Shown here: positions 7,567-17,304 of the stretch, piece after piece | Layout of the letters: the number at the start of each line of letters is the position of its first letter | Position numbering within the stretch: position 1 is the first letter of the stretch | Source: Winogradskyella ludwigii | Lineage (GTDB): Bacteria > Bacteroidota > Bacteroidia > Flavobacteriales > Flavobacteriaceae | DNA length: 64,000 bases | Assembly (NCBI RefSeq): GCF_013403985.1 | Contig: NZ_JABFDF010000003.1 | Location: forward strand, 434,001-498,000 | Direction: 5' to 3' | Position numbers and translations under genes: made by a program | Notes under the pieces: model-generated | Told to the model about the DNA's origin: nothing | Databases searched by the model: none | The model's input: only the letters and a program-made list of their open reading frames with translations

Positions 7567-10092
7567 ATGAATAAAAATACAAAATGGCTTTTTAAAATGG
7601 CATGGCGAGATGCCAAGGCAAGCCGTGTGCGTTTATTATTGTTTATGGCTTCCATTATCTTAGGCATAGCTGCTGTGGTTTCTATTCAGCTGTTTAGCAC
7701 CAATCTTAAAGATAATATTAAGCTACAATCTAAGGCTTTAATGGGTGCTGATTATATTATTGACACCAAACAAGTTCCAACAGAGCGTGCACAAGCAATT
7801 ATAGACTCTTTACAACCCGATGCTTCTGAAATAAACTTTGTTTCTATGATTGCTTTTCCTAAAAATGGAGGCACCAAATTAGTAAAGGTAAGAGGGCTTA
7901 AAGGTGATTTCCCTTTTTATGGAACTATAGAAACACAACCTACCTCTGCATCAAATGATTACCAAGACTTAGGTGGAGCATTAGTTGACGCAACTTTAAT
8001 GCTTCAATTTAATGTAAAACCTGGCGATTCTATAAAAGTCGGTGAGTTAACATTACCAATTTTAGGGACTTTAAAAGCCATTCCTGGAAGTACAGCAATT
8101 TCTACCTCTGTAGCTCCACCTATTGTAATTCCGTATCGATTTTTAGACGATACAGGACTTTTACAATTTGGAAGTCGAAAGGAATATCAATTCTTTTACA
8201 AAACATCTCCATCTTTAGATTTAGATCTATTTAAAAAAAATATTCAGCCTTTACTTGACGATGAAAACGCCGATTTAGATACACATACTAGCACAAGTAG
8301 ACGCTTAGGTAGGCGTTACGATAATGTTGGTCGGTTTTTAAATTTAGCCGCTTTTATAGCCTTATTGTTGGGGTGTATTGGTATTGCGAGTTCTGTACAC
8401 ATCTATATTAAAGAAAAACTCAGTGCTATTGCTGTTTTAAAATGTTTAGGAGCGTCAAGACGGTCTAGCTTTTTAATTTTTGCTATTCAAATTGCAGGTA
8501 TTGGTATCCTTGGAGGTTTAATTGGATCGCTTGTTGGTATTGGGTTACAAGAACTATTCCCATATATTTTAAAAGACTTTTTACCTTTTTCTGTTGAAAT
8601 TTCAATAGGTATTCAACCCATACTTATTGGTGTTTTTCTAGGTCTATTCATGTCGGTTTTATTTGCACTATTGCCATTACTTAGAACTTGGTACGTCTCA
8701 CCCTTAGAAGTATTACGTGTGGATGAACAAGGTTCAAAAGAGCCTTTAAAAGTAAGATTATTAGTGTTTACAGCAATTATTACGTTTCTATTCCTGTTTT
8801 CATTTTGGTTACTAAAAGATGCCTTATTGGCTCTAGGATTTATTGTGACCACTCTAATTGCCTTTACAACTTTAGCAGGTGTTGCTTTATTATGTATTAA
8901 AGGTATTAGACGTTATTTTCCGAAAAGTTGGGGATTTACAGCAAGGCAAAGTTTACTAAATCTGTTTAGACCAAATAATCAAACGGTTGTTTTAATTGTA
9001 GCTATTGGTTTAGGGACAAGTTTAATTAGCACTTTATACTTTACAAAAGACATTCTACTGGCTAAAACGGATGTTGGCCAAAACTCAGAAAATGCCAATA
9101 TTATTATATTAGATGTGCAATCTGAGCAAAGTGATGCTGTTGAACTAAGCATTACTTCTAAAAATTTGCCGATTATAGATAACATTCCGATTGTTACAAT
9201 GCGAATGCATAAAATAAAAGGGAAATTGGTCAATGATTTACGACAAGATTCGACCAAACTATCACATAGTTGGGTGATTAATCATGAATTTAGAAGTACG
9301 TATCGTAATACACTTATTGATTCTGAAAATGTGATAGAAGGTGAGTGGACACCACAATTAGCGCTTGGTGAACCTATCGTTATTTCTATTGCTAATAATG
9401 TAGCAGAGCAAGCTGAATTAACGATTGGTGATGTTATTGTTTTTAATGTTCAGGGCGTGCTTATGGAAACTACGATTGGCAGTATACGAGAAGTTGATTG
9501 GAGACAATTACAACCCAATTTCAACATTGTATTTCCTAAAGGAGTATTAGAGCAAGCTCCACAATTTAATGTGATTCTAACGTCGGTTAAAGATGAAACT
9601 AGTTCTGCAGATTTACAACGTGATTTGGTAGCAAAATATCCTAACCTCTCAATTATTGATTTGCGACAAGTTTACGACACAGTAGAAAACATTTTAGATA
9701 AAGTTTCTTGGGTTATTAATTTTATGGCGTTCTTCAGTATTATTACAGGTATTATTGTATTGATTGGCTCCGTGAGAACTAGTAAGTATCAACGTATTAA
9801 AGAAAGTGTATTATTACGAACGCTTGGAGCTAAAAACAAACAAATTTTACAAATCTCTGCATTTGAATACCTGTTTTTAGGTTTAATTGGTAGTTTGGTT
9901 GGGATTTTATTAGCCTTACTAAGTAGTCTCTGTTTAGCATTAATACTTTTTAATGAACCTTTTACACCATCTATAATTCCGTTTGTAGTCTTTTTGCCAG
10001 GAATTACATTATTAGTTTTAGGTATTGGACTTAGTAATATTAGATCTGTATTAAGCAGCACTCCTCTTGAAGTATTACGTAGAGAGAGTTAA
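7567..10092 (+). CDS. ABC transporter permease, YbbP/FtsX-like
   Basis: 841 residues with the ten-helix YbbP layout: one N-terminal membrane segment (about 20-42), a periplasmic MacB-PCD-like domain (45-250), three helices (about 260-385), two more around 400-450, a second N-half repeat starting near 475 with another periplasmic domain, and three C-terminal helices (about 720-830). FtsX-type domains appear twice, each ending in a P-L-E-V-L-R motif (about 377 and 835), a hallmark of the family. With the upstream ATPase it forms the YbbA-YbbP complex. The function in any organism is poorly defined; in E. coli it is linked to tesA, as here. Confidence 0.92.
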   Translation: MNKNTKWLFKMAWRDAKASRVRLLLFMASIILGIAAVVSIQLFSTNLKDNIKLQSKALMGADYIIDTKQVPTERAQAIIDSLQPDASEINFVSMIAFPKNGGTKLVKVRGLKGDFPFYGTIETQPTSASNDYQDLGGALVDATLMLQFNVKPGDSIKVGELTLPILGTLKAIPGSTAISTSVAPPIVIPYRFLDDTGLLQFGSRKEYQFFYKTSPSLDLDLFKKNIQPLLDDENADLDTHTSTSRRLGRRYDNVGRFLNLAAFIALLLGCIGIASSVHIYIKEKLSAIAVLKCLGASRRSSFLIFAIQIAGIGILGGLIGSLVGIGLQELFPYILKDFLPFSVEISIGIQPILIGVFLGLFMSVLFALLPLLRTWYVSPLEVLRVDEQGSKEPLKVRLLVFTAIITFLFLFSFWLLKDALLALGFIVTTLIAFTTLAGVALLCIKGIRRYFPKSWGFTARQSLLNLFRPNNQTVVLIVAIGLGTSLISTLYFTKDILLAKTDVGQNSENANIIILDVQSEQSDAVELSITSKNLPIIDNIPIVTMRMHKIKGKLVNDLRQDSTKLSHSWVINHEFRSTYRNTLIDSENVIEGEWTPQLALGEPIVISIANNVAEQAELTIGDVIVFNVQGVLMETTIGSIREVDWRQLQPNFNIVFPKGVLEQAPQFNVILTSVKDETSSADLQRDLVAKYPNLSIIDLRQVYDTVENILDKVSWVINFMAFFSIITGIIVLIGSVRTSKYQRIKESVLLRTLGAKNKQILQISAFEYLFLGLIGSLVGILLALLSSLCLALILFNEPFTPSIIPFVVFLPGITLLVLGIGLSNIRSVLSSTPLEVLRRES

Positions 10093-10139
10093 TGTTATAA
10101 AACCAGACCTAATAAGGCGTTGTAACTAATTTTAGTAAA

Positions 10140-10547
10140 ATGATAACATACCAAGTAGAATATAATTTGTCCCCAACTGAGTTTAAAGACGTACTCGTTA
10201 AATCTACACTTGGAGAAAGACGTCCTGTGGATGATTTGGATAGAATTAACGCCATGGTAGAGAATGCCAATTTAATCATTACAGCAAGAGACAACACTAA
10301 ATTAATAGGAGTTTCGAGATCTATAACGGATTTTGTGTATTGTACTTATCTTTCAGATTTAGCCATAGATGAAGACTATCAAAAACGCGGCATAGGAAAA
10401 GAGCTCATTAGGTTAACCAAACAAGAAACACCAAAAGCTACACTCATTTTATTGGCTGCACCAGCCGCCGAAAATTACTATCCACATATTGGAATGACTA
10501 AAACTGAGGTTTGCTTTTTATTGAAGGATTTAAATCATTTGAAATAA
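10140..10547 (+). CDS. GNAT-family N-acetyltransferase
   Basis: 135 residues. The core motif A is visible as L-S-D-L-A-I-D-E-D-Y-Q-K-R-G-I-G-K-E-L-I (acetyl-CoA pyrophosphate loop Q-x-x-G-I-G), followed by the beta5 segment I-L-L-A-A-P-A-A and a Y-Y-P-H-I-G-M motif typical of small-molecule acetyltransferases. The acceptor substrate cannot be told. It stands alone after the YbbAP operon with a 47 bp gap and could be read through from it. Confidence 0.88.
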   Translation: MITYQVEYNLSPTEFKDVLVKSTLGERRPVDDLDRINAMVENANLIITARDNTKLIGVSRSITDFVYCTYLSDLAIDEDYQKRGIGKELIRLTKQETPKATLILLAAPAAENYYPHIGMTKTEVCFLLKDLNHLK

Positions 10548-10631
10548 AGAAATAGGATTAACAATCAAATCCTAATAAACATTTTTCATACTATTTATAA
10601 ATCGTTTTTCTATCAAATCACAAGAAGCCTC

Positions 10632-11276
10632 TTAATCAAAAGTATGACGTTTCTCAGCTGTAGAAGATGCGCTTAGTAATTCATTGAATCTTTTTATCAC
10701 ATTAAAATTTTCTGTAATTGCTGTAGATACTGCAATACCAGAAATTCCTGCGGCTAATATATCAGCCACATCATCTATGGTAATGCCACCAACACCAATA
10801 ATGGGTATAGGCGTTTTTAAAACATCTGTAATAGCTGAAAAACCAGACAAACCTAAAATTGGAGGTAAATTGTCTTTGGTTGTTGTTTCTCTAAAGGGAC
10901 CTAAACTAATATAATCAATTTCTGTATCCAATAATGCTTCACATTCTTGAAGCGTATTTGCTGTAGCACCAATCATTTGCCAAGCATACAAATATTTTCT
11001 TGCCACAGAAATACTGCAATCTTTAGGGCCTAAATGAACACCATCTGCTTTAACTTCTTTTGCAATTTTATAATGATCATTAATAAGCAATCGTGTTTGA
11101 AAATGAGACGTAATCGCTCTCGCTTCCGTCGCTATCTTTAATACTCTTTTTTCTGAAACATTTTTCAATCGCAATTGTACCAATTCTGCACCAGATGAAC
11201 AGGCTTTCTGAATGTTATCTAAATGCTCTTTTGGTGAGTTCCCTTGAGAAATATAATGGAGTTTAGGTATAGTCAT
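10632..11276 (-). CDS. thiE: Thiamine phosphate synthase
   Basis: 214 residues with a TIM-barrel fold. It joins the hydroxymethylpyrimidine diphosphate and the thiazole phosphate carboxylate to give thiamine monophosphate. Family motifs are Q-L-R-L-K (diphosphate binding), L-L-I-N-D-H, G-V-H-L-G (with the metal-binding Asp region before it), I-S-L-G-P and the phosphate-binding G-V-G-G-I near residue 160. It is alone here, away from thiC/thiG, and I see no TPP riboswitch in its leader. Some Bacteroidetes carry several ThiE/TenI-like proteins, so it could be a paralogue; the intact catalytic motifs favour ThiE. Confidence 0.87.
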   Translation of the reverse strand: MTIPKLHYISQGNSPKEHLDNIQKACSSGAELVQLRLKNVSEKRVLKIATEARAITSHFQTRLLINDHYKIAKEVKADGVHLGPKDCSISVARKYLYAWQMIGATANTLQECEALLDTEIDYISLGPFRETTTKDNLPPILGLSGFSAITDVLKTPIPIIGVGGITIDDVADILAAGISGIAVSTAITENFNVIKRFNELLSASSTAEKRHTFD

Positions 11277-11682
11277 ACTTTTTGTGTCAGATGGAATTAA
11301 AAATTAAATACATCAGTTCGCTAAGATTCATTTTGTAGCAAAGATGTATTTAATTCTAATGATTAAAGCGAAGGTAATTAATATTATCCTGATGAAACTT
11401 ATCATCACTTTTTTAAAAATAAAACAGACAAACAACGATTGTGTTATTCGTAAAATAACAACCCTGATTTTAACGAATTCATAAATATTTAATAGTGTCG
11501 CAATTATTTAGATAAAAATAAAATACCATAAAAGTCTTCAATTCATTGTTATTACTGCTATTTAAGCCCAATTACAAATCAGACGATAGATTTAGAAATT
11601 TAATGTTTTTTAGAACATGATTTCTATCATATAATAAAAAGTAGTGCTAAGCTAAATTTGTAGAGAGATAAAATAGAATATT
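11277..11682. other. Intergenic region with divergent promoter elements
   Basis: This 406 bp gap separates thiE (minus) from the methylmalonyl-CoA operon (plus). On the minus strand CATCTTTG at 11339-11346 is a near match to the -7 element for thiE. On the plus strand TAAATTTG is at 11653-11660. No riboswitch, RNA gene or repeat is recognisable; the middle is AT-rich without structure. Confidence 0.5.
11653..11660 (+). promoter_or_regulatory. -7 promoter element of the methylmalonyl-CoA operon
   Basis: TAAATTTG is an exact TAnnTTTG match located 22 bp before the epimerase ATG. No clear TTG lies 18-22 bp upstream, so the promoter may need an activator. Nearly 10 kb of co-directional genes follow. 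Confidence 0.5.
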
Positions 11683-12090
11683 ATGAATATATCACACATT
11701 GAGCATTTAGGTATCGCAGTAGAGAATTTAGATGAAGCCATAAAATATTATGAACAGGTCTTAGGAATGAAGTGCTATTCTATAGAAGAGGTTGTCGACC
11801 AGAAGGTAAAGACAGCCTTTTTTTTGGTAGGTAATACAAAAATTGAATTACTAGAAAGCACCTCTCCAGATGGCCCTATTGGAAAGTTTATTGCTAAAAA
11901 AGGACCAGGTATTCATCACATTGCATTTGCTGTAGATAACACAACAGAAGCTCTAAAATTAGCAGAAGAACGAGGAGTAAGATTAATAGACAAAGCATCT
12001 AGAAAAGGAGCAGAAGGCTTAAACATAGGTTTTTTACATCCAAAATCTACAATGGGTGTGCTTACAGAACTTTGTTCTAAAAACGGATAG
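11683..12090 (+). CDS. mce: Methylmalonyl-CoA epimerase
   Basis: 135 residues of the vicinal-oxygen-chelate (glyoxalase) fold with two beta-alpha-beta-beta-beta modules. The metal ligands fit the family: H in I-E-H-L-G-I-A-V near the N terminus, H in G-I-H-H-I-A-F around residue 85, and the glutamate in L-T-E-L near the end. It interconverts the 2R and 2S forms of methylmalonyl-CoA, linking the mutase (2R) with carboxylase/decarboxylase chemistry (2S). It is the first gene of the operon, 36 bp before mmdA. Neighbours make the assignment secure. Confidence 0.93.
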   Translation: MNISHIEHLGIAVENLDEAIKYYEQVLGMKCYSIEEVVDQKVKTAFFLVGNTKIELLESTSPDGPIGKFIAKKGPGIHHIAFAVDNTTEALKLAEERGVRLIDKASRKGAEGLNIGFLHPKSTMGVLTELCSKNG

Positions 12091-12126
12091 TTACAAATTA
12101 TATAAAAGATTAGCAAAGATAACATT

Positions 12127-13686
12127 ATGGCAAATCAAGATAAAATTAATGAGCTCATAGAAAAAAGAGCCAAAGCCAAGTTGGGAGGAGGAGAAAAACG
12201 TATAGATTCTCAGCATGCTAAAGGAAAATTAACCGCTCGCGAACGTATAGACATTCTTTTAGACGACGATAGTTTCGAAGAGTTTGACATGTTTGTAACA
12301 CACAGAACAAAATCTTTTGGGTTAGACAAGCAAATATATTTGTCTGATGGTGTTGTTACAGGTCACGGAACAATTGATGGAAGAATAGTCTATCTTTTTG
12401 CTCAAGATTTTACGGTTTTCGGAGGTTCATTATCTGAAACCTACGCTTTAAAAATTTGTAAAGTCATGGATATGGCTATGAAAATCGGAGTCCCTTTAAT
12501 AGGATTAAATGATTCTGGTGGTGCACGTATTCAAGAAGGTGTGAGATCTTTAGCAGGTTATGCAGAGATATTTCAACGAAACATAATGGCTTCTGGTGTT
12601 ATTCCTCAAATTTCTTCCATTTTAGGGCCTTGTGCTGGTGGAGCTGTTTATTCACCGGCGTTAACCGATTTTACAATTATGACGGAAGAAACCAGTTACA
12701 TGTTTGTTACAGGTCCTAAAGTTGTAAAATCTGTAACAGGTGAAGTGGTTACAGCAGAGCAACTTGGTGGAGCAAAAATACACTCAACCCGTTCTGGAGT
12801 ATCTCATTTCTTAGCTGCTAATGACGAAGAAAACTTAATGCTTATTCGTAAAATATTGAGTTATATGCCTTCTAATAATTTAGAAGAAGCACCAATATTA
12901 ACCTGTAATGATCCTATTGATAGATTAGAGGATGCTTTAAATGAAATTATTCCCGAAAACCCTAATCAACCTTATGATATTGTTGATGTCATTTCAATTC
13001 TTACAGATAACGGAGAGTTTACTGAAGTGCATAGAAATTACGCTAGAAATATATGTGTAGGTTTTGCTAGATTTAATGGACATCCTGTTGGTATCGTTGC
13101 CAATCAGCCAAAATTTTATGCAGGTGTTTTAGATATTGATGCCTCTCGTAAAGCAGCACGTTTTGTTCGTTTTTGTGATGCCTTCAATATTCCTATTGTA
13201 ACGTTGGTAGATGTGCCTGGTTTCCTACCAGGAACAGGACAAGAGTATGGCGGAATTATTTTACACGGAGCCAAATTACTATTTGCATATGGAGAAGCTA
13301 CTGTACCAAAAGTAACTATTACGCTACGTAAATCTTATGGTGGAGCTCATGATGTTATGAGTTGTAAACAATTGCGTGGTGATATAAATTACGCTTGGCC
13401 AACTGCAGAAATTGCTGTAATGGGAGCTAAAGGCGCTGTAGAAGTTTTAGAAGGTTCTAACATTAGAAAAATAGAAAGTGATTCTGAAAAAGAAGATTAC
13501 ATACAGCAAAAAGAAGATGAGTACACTGAACGCTTTGCTAACCCTTATCAAGCGGCTAAATATGGATTTATAGATGATGTTATTGAACCTAGAAATACAC
13601 GTTTCAGAATTGTTAGAGCTTTAGAGTTACTTCAGAACAAGAAAGATGTAAATCCACCTAAGAAACACTCAAATATTCCATTATAA
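12127..13686 (+). CDS. mmdA: Methylmalonyl-CoA decarboxylase / propionyl-CoA carboxylase carboxyltransferase subunit
   Basis: 519 residues, the normal size for the carboxyltransferase subunit. The two crotonase-like halves show the oxyanion-hole segments G-G-A-R-I-Q-E-G and [10 protein letters not shown] in the first half and [10 protein letters not shown] and Y-G-G-A-H-D-V-M in the second. It moves CO2 between (2S)-methylmalonyl-CoA and biotin. With the downstream beta, gamma and biotin-carrier subunits this is the alpha subunit of a sodium-pumping decarboxylase. No biotin carboxylase gene is nearby, which argues against an ATP-driven carboxylase. Its stop overlaps the gamma-subunit start by one base (T-A-A-T-G). 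Confidence 0.93.
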   Translation: MANQDKINELIEKRAKAKLGGGEKRIDSQHAKGKLTARERIDILLDDDSFEEFDMFVTHRTKSFGLDKQIYLSDGVVTGHGTIDGRIVYLFAQDFTVFGGSLSETYALKICKVMDMAMKIGVPLIGLNDSGGARIQEGVRSLAGYAEIFQRNIMASGVIPQISSILGPCAGGAVYSPALTDFTIMTEETSYMFVTGPKVVKSVTGEVVTAEQLGGAKIHSTRSGVSHFLAANDEENLMLIRKILSYMPSNNLEEAPILTCNDPIDRLEDALNEIIPENPNQPYDIVDVISILTDNGEFTEVHRNYARNICVGFARFNGHPVGIVANQPKFYAGVLDIDASRKAARFVRFCDAFNIPIVTLVDVPGFLPGTGQEYGGIILHGAKLLFAYGEATVPKVTITLRKSYGGAHDVMSCKQLRGDINYAWPTAEIAVMGAKGAVEVLEGSNIRKIESDSEKEDYIQQKEDEYTERFANPYQAAKYGFIDDVIEPRNTRFRIVRALELLQNKKDVNPPKKHSNIPL

Positions 13687-14045
13687 TGATACAGCTACTC
13701 ATAAACACAGATCCCATAAGTGAAGGGTATGTAATTTTAATTACAGGATTATTAATTGTTTTTAGTGCCTTAGTGATACTAGCACTTTTCTTTAACTACG
13801 GCTTACCTGTAATGCTATACATATACAAGATAATTACCAAAGGAAAAGATAAAAAAATCAGTGAAATTAAAGTTAAAGGAGACAGTGGTTTTACGGGAGA
13901 GATTTCGGCAGTTATCGGAGCTTCAGTCCACATGTATTTAAGCGAACAACATGATATTGAAAGTGGAATTTTAACAATCAAACAAGTTAAAAAAACCTAT
14001 TCGCCATGGAGTTCAAAAATATATGGCATTCAAAATAGATTATAA
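13686..14045 (+). CDS. Sodium-pumping decarboxylase gamma subunit (OadG family)
   Basis: 119 residues: one strong membrane helix (about 16-50), then a basic linker and a C-terminal domain with the conserved Y-S-P-W-S-S-K-I-Y-G segment that is typical of Bacteroidetes gamma subunits. OadG/MmdD proteins are small scaffolds that hold the carboxyltransferase onto the membrane beta subunit. It is translationally coupled to mmdA by a shared base. Sequence conservation in this family is low, so the call rests on topology, the C-terminal motif and position. Confidence 0.8.
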   Translation: MIQLLINTDPISEGYVILITGLLIVFSALVILALFFNYGLPVMLYIYKIITKGKDKKISEIKVKGDSGFTGEISAVIGASVHMYLSEQHDIESGILTIKQVKKTYSPWSSKIYGIQNRL

Positions 14046-14138
14046 AATATGAAATGAGCGTGTTCTAAATATCATCACTCAAAGATATGATTCATTGTGA
14101 ACAGCATGTGAGTATAAAACCACAATAAAAACAAACAC

Positions 14139-14558
14139 ATGAAAAGTTATAAATTCAAAGTCAACGAAAACGGCTACACAGTAAATATAAAATCACACGA
14201 AGGTAATGTGATCAATTTAGAGGTCAACGGAACATCTTATGATGTGGTGATGAAAGAAGATATCAAAAAATCTAAAACACCAACCTTAGTTCGTTCTGCT
14301 TCAAAACAACCAGCAGTGCCTTTAAAAGTAAACCCAAAATCTACAACAACTAAAATTGTAGCACCAATTCCAGGAGTTATCCTATCACTTAACGTAAAAA
14401 TTGGAGATACCATAAAAGAGAACGATTTATTATTAGTCCTAGAAGCTATGAAAATGGAAAACAATATCGTAGCTGAAAAATCTGGTGTGGTAACAGCTAT
14501 TAAAGTTGAAGTAGGACAACAAGTATTACAAGATGCATTAATGATAGAATTGGAATAG
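14139..14558 (+). CDS. mmdC: Biotin carboxyl carrier protein of the decarboxylase
   Basis: 139 residues. The C-terminal ~70 residues are a biotinyl domain with the E-A-M-K-M-E-N motif; K105 is the expected biotinylation site. A proline-rich linker precedes it and an N-terminal ~45-residue beta domain resembles that of oxaloacetate/methylmalonyl-CoA decarboxylase carriers. It shuttles CO2 from the carboxyltransferase to the membrane beta subunit. It lies 93 bp after the gamma gene and 56 bp before the beta gene. Confidence 0.92.
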   Translation: MKSYKFKVNENGYTVNIKSHEGNVINLEVNGTSYDVVMKEDIKKSKTPTLVRSASKQPAVPLKVNPKSTTTKIVAPIPGVILSLNVKIGDTIKENDLLLVLEAMKMENNIVAEKSGVVTAIKVEVGQQVLQDALMIELE

Positions 14559-14614
14559 ACCTTTTTTAACTTAATGTTATTCACTTAAGCATACTAACCA
14601 TTAGTTACAACAAA

Positions 14615-15937
14615 ATGAAAAAATTAATTATAATATTTAGTGCATTGTCATTACTGCTTTTTATAAGACCAGTACTTGGATTAGGCGCTAATATAAACTC
14701 AGAAACAGCCACCTCTGTAACAACAGCACAAGTTGATCTTACAGAAGACGAAAGTGTTTTAGATGGAGCATTCGATGGTATAAAAAAGTTTTACAGTTAT
14801 ACAGGATTTGCAAATTCTACTTCTGGAAACGTCATAATGATTATTATAGGAATCATTTTTATTTATTTAGGTATTAAATTCGATTACGAGCCTTTATTAC
14901 TTATCCCAATTGGAGCTGGTGTTATACTAGGAAATATTCCTTTTGTCGCCGGAAACCAAACCGGTATTTATGAAACAGGATCGGTTTTAAATTACCTCTA
15001 TTTTGGTGTTGTAAAAGGAATTTACCCTCCGCTTATTTTCTTAGGTATTGGTGCCATGACTGATTTCTCTTCGCTAATCGCTAATCCAAAATTAATGCTT
15101 TTAGGAGGTGCAGCACAAATAGGAGTATTCGCTACATTTCTAGGGGCTTTATACTTAGGATTTAATCTTCCTGAAGCTGGTGCCATAGGAATCATAGGTG
15201 GCGCAGATGGACCTACAGCTATATTCTTATCATCTAAATTAGCAAACGGAATAAATATAATGCCAGATGGCACAACAGTTAAAAATCTAATTGGGCCCAT
15301 TGCAATTGCCGCTTATTCTTACATGGCTTTAGTTCCTGTAATTCAGCCACCTTTAATGCGTATGCTAATTTCTAAAAAAGACAGAAAAATTAAAATGAAA
15401 CCACCTAGAGCGGTAACTCAAAAGGAAAAAATGATTTTCCCTGTTGTAGCTTTAATTTTAACCACATTTATTTCACCTAGTGCTTTACCATTATTAGGAA
15501 TGTTATTCTTTGGAAACTTACTAAAAGAATCAGGTAGAACAGAACGTTTAGCAGATACTGCAAGAACTAAATTAATAGATATTGTTACCATTTTATTAGG
15601 TGTAACCGTTGGTGCTTCTACTCAAGCAGATATTTTTATCACTAAAGATTCGATGTTAATCTTTGGACTTGGAGCCATATCATTTGTCATTGCTACTTGT
15701 GGTGGCTTGTTATTTGCCAAATTCATGAATCTATTCTTAAAAGAAGGCAATAAAATAAATCCACTAATTGGAGCAGCAGGTGTTTCAGCTGTTCCTGATA
15801 GCGCAAGAGTTGTTCATACAGAAGGCTTAAAATCAGATCCAAGTAACTATTTATTAATGCATGCTATGGCACCAAATGTTTCGGGTGTTATTGGTTCTGC
15901 TATTGCAGCCGGTATCATTTTAAGTTTCTTAGGATAA
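14615..15937 (+). CDS. mmdB: Sodium-translocating decarboxylase beta subunit (OadB/MmdB family)
   Basis: 440 residues, about 60 longer than the minimal family length because of an N-terminal hydrophobic segment and a short extracytoplasmic stretch (about 1-70). About nine membrane segments follow. The G-G-A-D-G-P-T motif (195-201) contains the aspartate (D198) corresponding to the essential sodium-site aspartate of Klebsiella OadB, and N-V-S-G-V-I-G-S near the C terminus matches the second conserved sodium region. It decarboxylates carboxybiotin and exports Na+ at the same time, so decarboxylation charges the membrane. It could also run in reverse at the cost of the gradient. Confidence 0.93.
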   Translation: MKKLIIIFSALSLLLFIRPVLGLGANINSETATSVTTAQVDLTEDESVLDGAFDGIKKFYSYTGFANSTSGNVIMIIIGIIFIYLGIKFDYEPLLLIPIGAGVILGNIPFVAGNQTGIYETGSVLNYLYFGVVKGIYPPLIFLGIGAMTDFSSLIANPKLMLLGGAAQIGVFATFLGALYLGFNLPEAGAIGIIGGADGPTAIFLSSKLANGINIMPDGTTVKNLIGPIAIAAYSYMALVPVIQPPLMRMLISKKDRKIKMKPPRAVTQKEKMIFPVVALILTTFISPSALPLLGMLFFGNLLKESGRTERLADTARTKLIDIVTILLGVTVGASTQADIFITKDSMLIFGLGAISFVIATCGGLLFAKFMNLFLKEGNKINPLIGAAGVSAVPDSARVVHTEGLKSDPSNYLLMHAMAPNVSGVIGSAIAAGIILSFLG

Positions 15938-15994
15938 GATGATTACGCTTAATAAATCCAACATAAAAGACACTAATTATTAAATTATAACAAC

Positions 15995-17284
15995 ATGAAA
16001 ATACCAAATGTAATGACGGCTAGTGATGCTGTTAAACTTATAAAGTCAAACGATCGTGTTTTAATTCAAGGAGGTTCTGCAACACCACAAAGTTTAGTAA
16101 GAGCTATGGTAGATCGTGCACCAGAATTGAGTAATGTAGAAATTGTTCATTTACATACTGAAGGAGAAAGTGGTTACACAAACCCTGAGTTACGTGAAAG
16201 TTTTCATACCAAAGCCTTTTTTATTGGTGGTAATGTTAGAAAAATGGTTGGTAACACCGTTGATTATATTCCTATTTTCTTAAGTGATATTCCTAGTCTT
16301 TTTCGTGAAGGTTATATGCACTTAGATGTTGTTTTAGTAAATGTTTCACCACCAGACAAACATGGCTTTTGTTCTTTAGGTGTTTCTGTAGATATTGTAA
16401 TTTCTGGTATTGAAAAAGGAAAGACAATAATAGCGCAAATTAACCCTAAAATGCCACGTACGTTTGGAGATGCTTTGGTACATTTAAATAAGTTTGACGC
16501 TTGTGTTTTAGTCGATGAAGAGATTCATGAAATGAAATTTGTAGCACCTTCAGCAGAAGAACAAGCTATTGGTAAAAATATTGCAGGAATTATTGATGAT
16601 GGAGCTACGCTTCAAATGGGAATTGGCGGAATTCCAAATGCTGTTTTAACATTTTTACACAATCATAAAAATTTAGGAATTCATACTGAAATGTTTTCTG
16701 AAGGTATTGTAGATTTAGTAGAAAAAGGCATTGTTAATGGATCTCAGAAAAAAGTTAATCCTTATAAAATAATATCTGGTTTTGCCATGGGAACACGTCG
16801 TTTATACGACTTTATGGATGATAATCCAGAAATTGAAATGAATGATATTGCCTATGTTAATGACACGTCTATAATTAGGCAAAACCCTAAAGTTACAGCC
16901 ATAAATTCTGCTATTGAAATTGACTTTACAGGTCAAGTTTGTGCAGATTCTATTGGTACTAGAATGTTTTCTGGTGTTGGTGGTCAAATGGATTTTATGC
17001 GTGGTGCAGCCTTATCAAAAGGAGGGAAGCCAATTATTGCCATAACATCTACAACTTTGAAAGGTGTTTCTAAAATTGTACCTTCACTCAAACCAGGAGC
17101 AGGTGTTGTAACCACAAGAGCACATGCAAGATATGTAGCTACCGAATATGGTATTGCAGAATTATTTGGACGAAGTTTAAAAGAACGTGCACAATCATTA
17201 AGAGACATTGCACATCCTGATAGTAGAGAAGAATTAGATAAAGCTATTTTCGAAAGATTTGGAAGTAGTTTAATGATAAAATAA
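15995..17284 (+). CDS. Acetyl-CoA hydrolase/CoA-transferase family protein
   Basis: 429 residues of the Cat1/4-hydroxybutyrate CoA-transferase family. The segment A-I-E-I-D-F-T-G-Q-V aligns with the region holding the active-site glutamate (E308 here), and G-x-G-G-I-P and G-V-G-G-Q-M-D-F are typical oxyanion/CoA loops. Such enzymes move CoA between acids, for example from propionyl-CoA or acetyl-CoA to succinate. Placed between the decarboxylase and the mutase, the best guess is a succinate:propionyl-CoA (or acetyl-CoA) transferase that closes the succinate-propionate cycle. The exact acids cannot be read from sequence. Confidence 0.85.
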   Translation: MKIPNVMTASDAVKLIKSNDRVLIQGGSATPQSLVRAMVDRAPELSNVEIVHLHTEGESGYTNPELRESFHTKAFFIGGNVRKMVGNTVDYIPIFLSDIPSLFREGYMHLDVVLVNVSPPDKHGFCSLGVSVDIVISGIEKGKTIIAQINPKMPRTFGDALVHLNKFDACVLVDEEIHEMKFVAPSAEEQAIGKNIAGIIDDGATLQMGIGGIPNAVLTFLHNHKNLGIHTEMFSEGIVDLVEKGIVNGSQKKVNPYKIISGFAMGTRRLYDFMDDNPEIEMNDIAYVNDTSIIRQNPKVTAINSAIEIDFTGQVCADSIGTRMFSGVGGQMDFMRGAALSKGGKPIIAITSTTLKGVSKIVPSLKPGAGVVTTRAHARYVATEYGIAELFGRSLKERAQSLRDIAHPDSREELDKAIFERFGSSLMIK

Positions 17285-17304
17285 TTTGAATAATAGTCAT
17301 TATT

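Noticed and set aside
10548-10631. AGGATT/AATCCT repeat between the acetyltransferase and thiE as a terminator
   Set aside because: Only six base pairs and no T-run; too weak to call.
11277-11682. TPP riboswitch for thiE or B12 riboswitch for the mutase operon
   Set aside because: Both were looked for because of the downstream genes. Neither the TPP core (CTGAGA) nor a B12 box-like GCCACTG is present in the gap.
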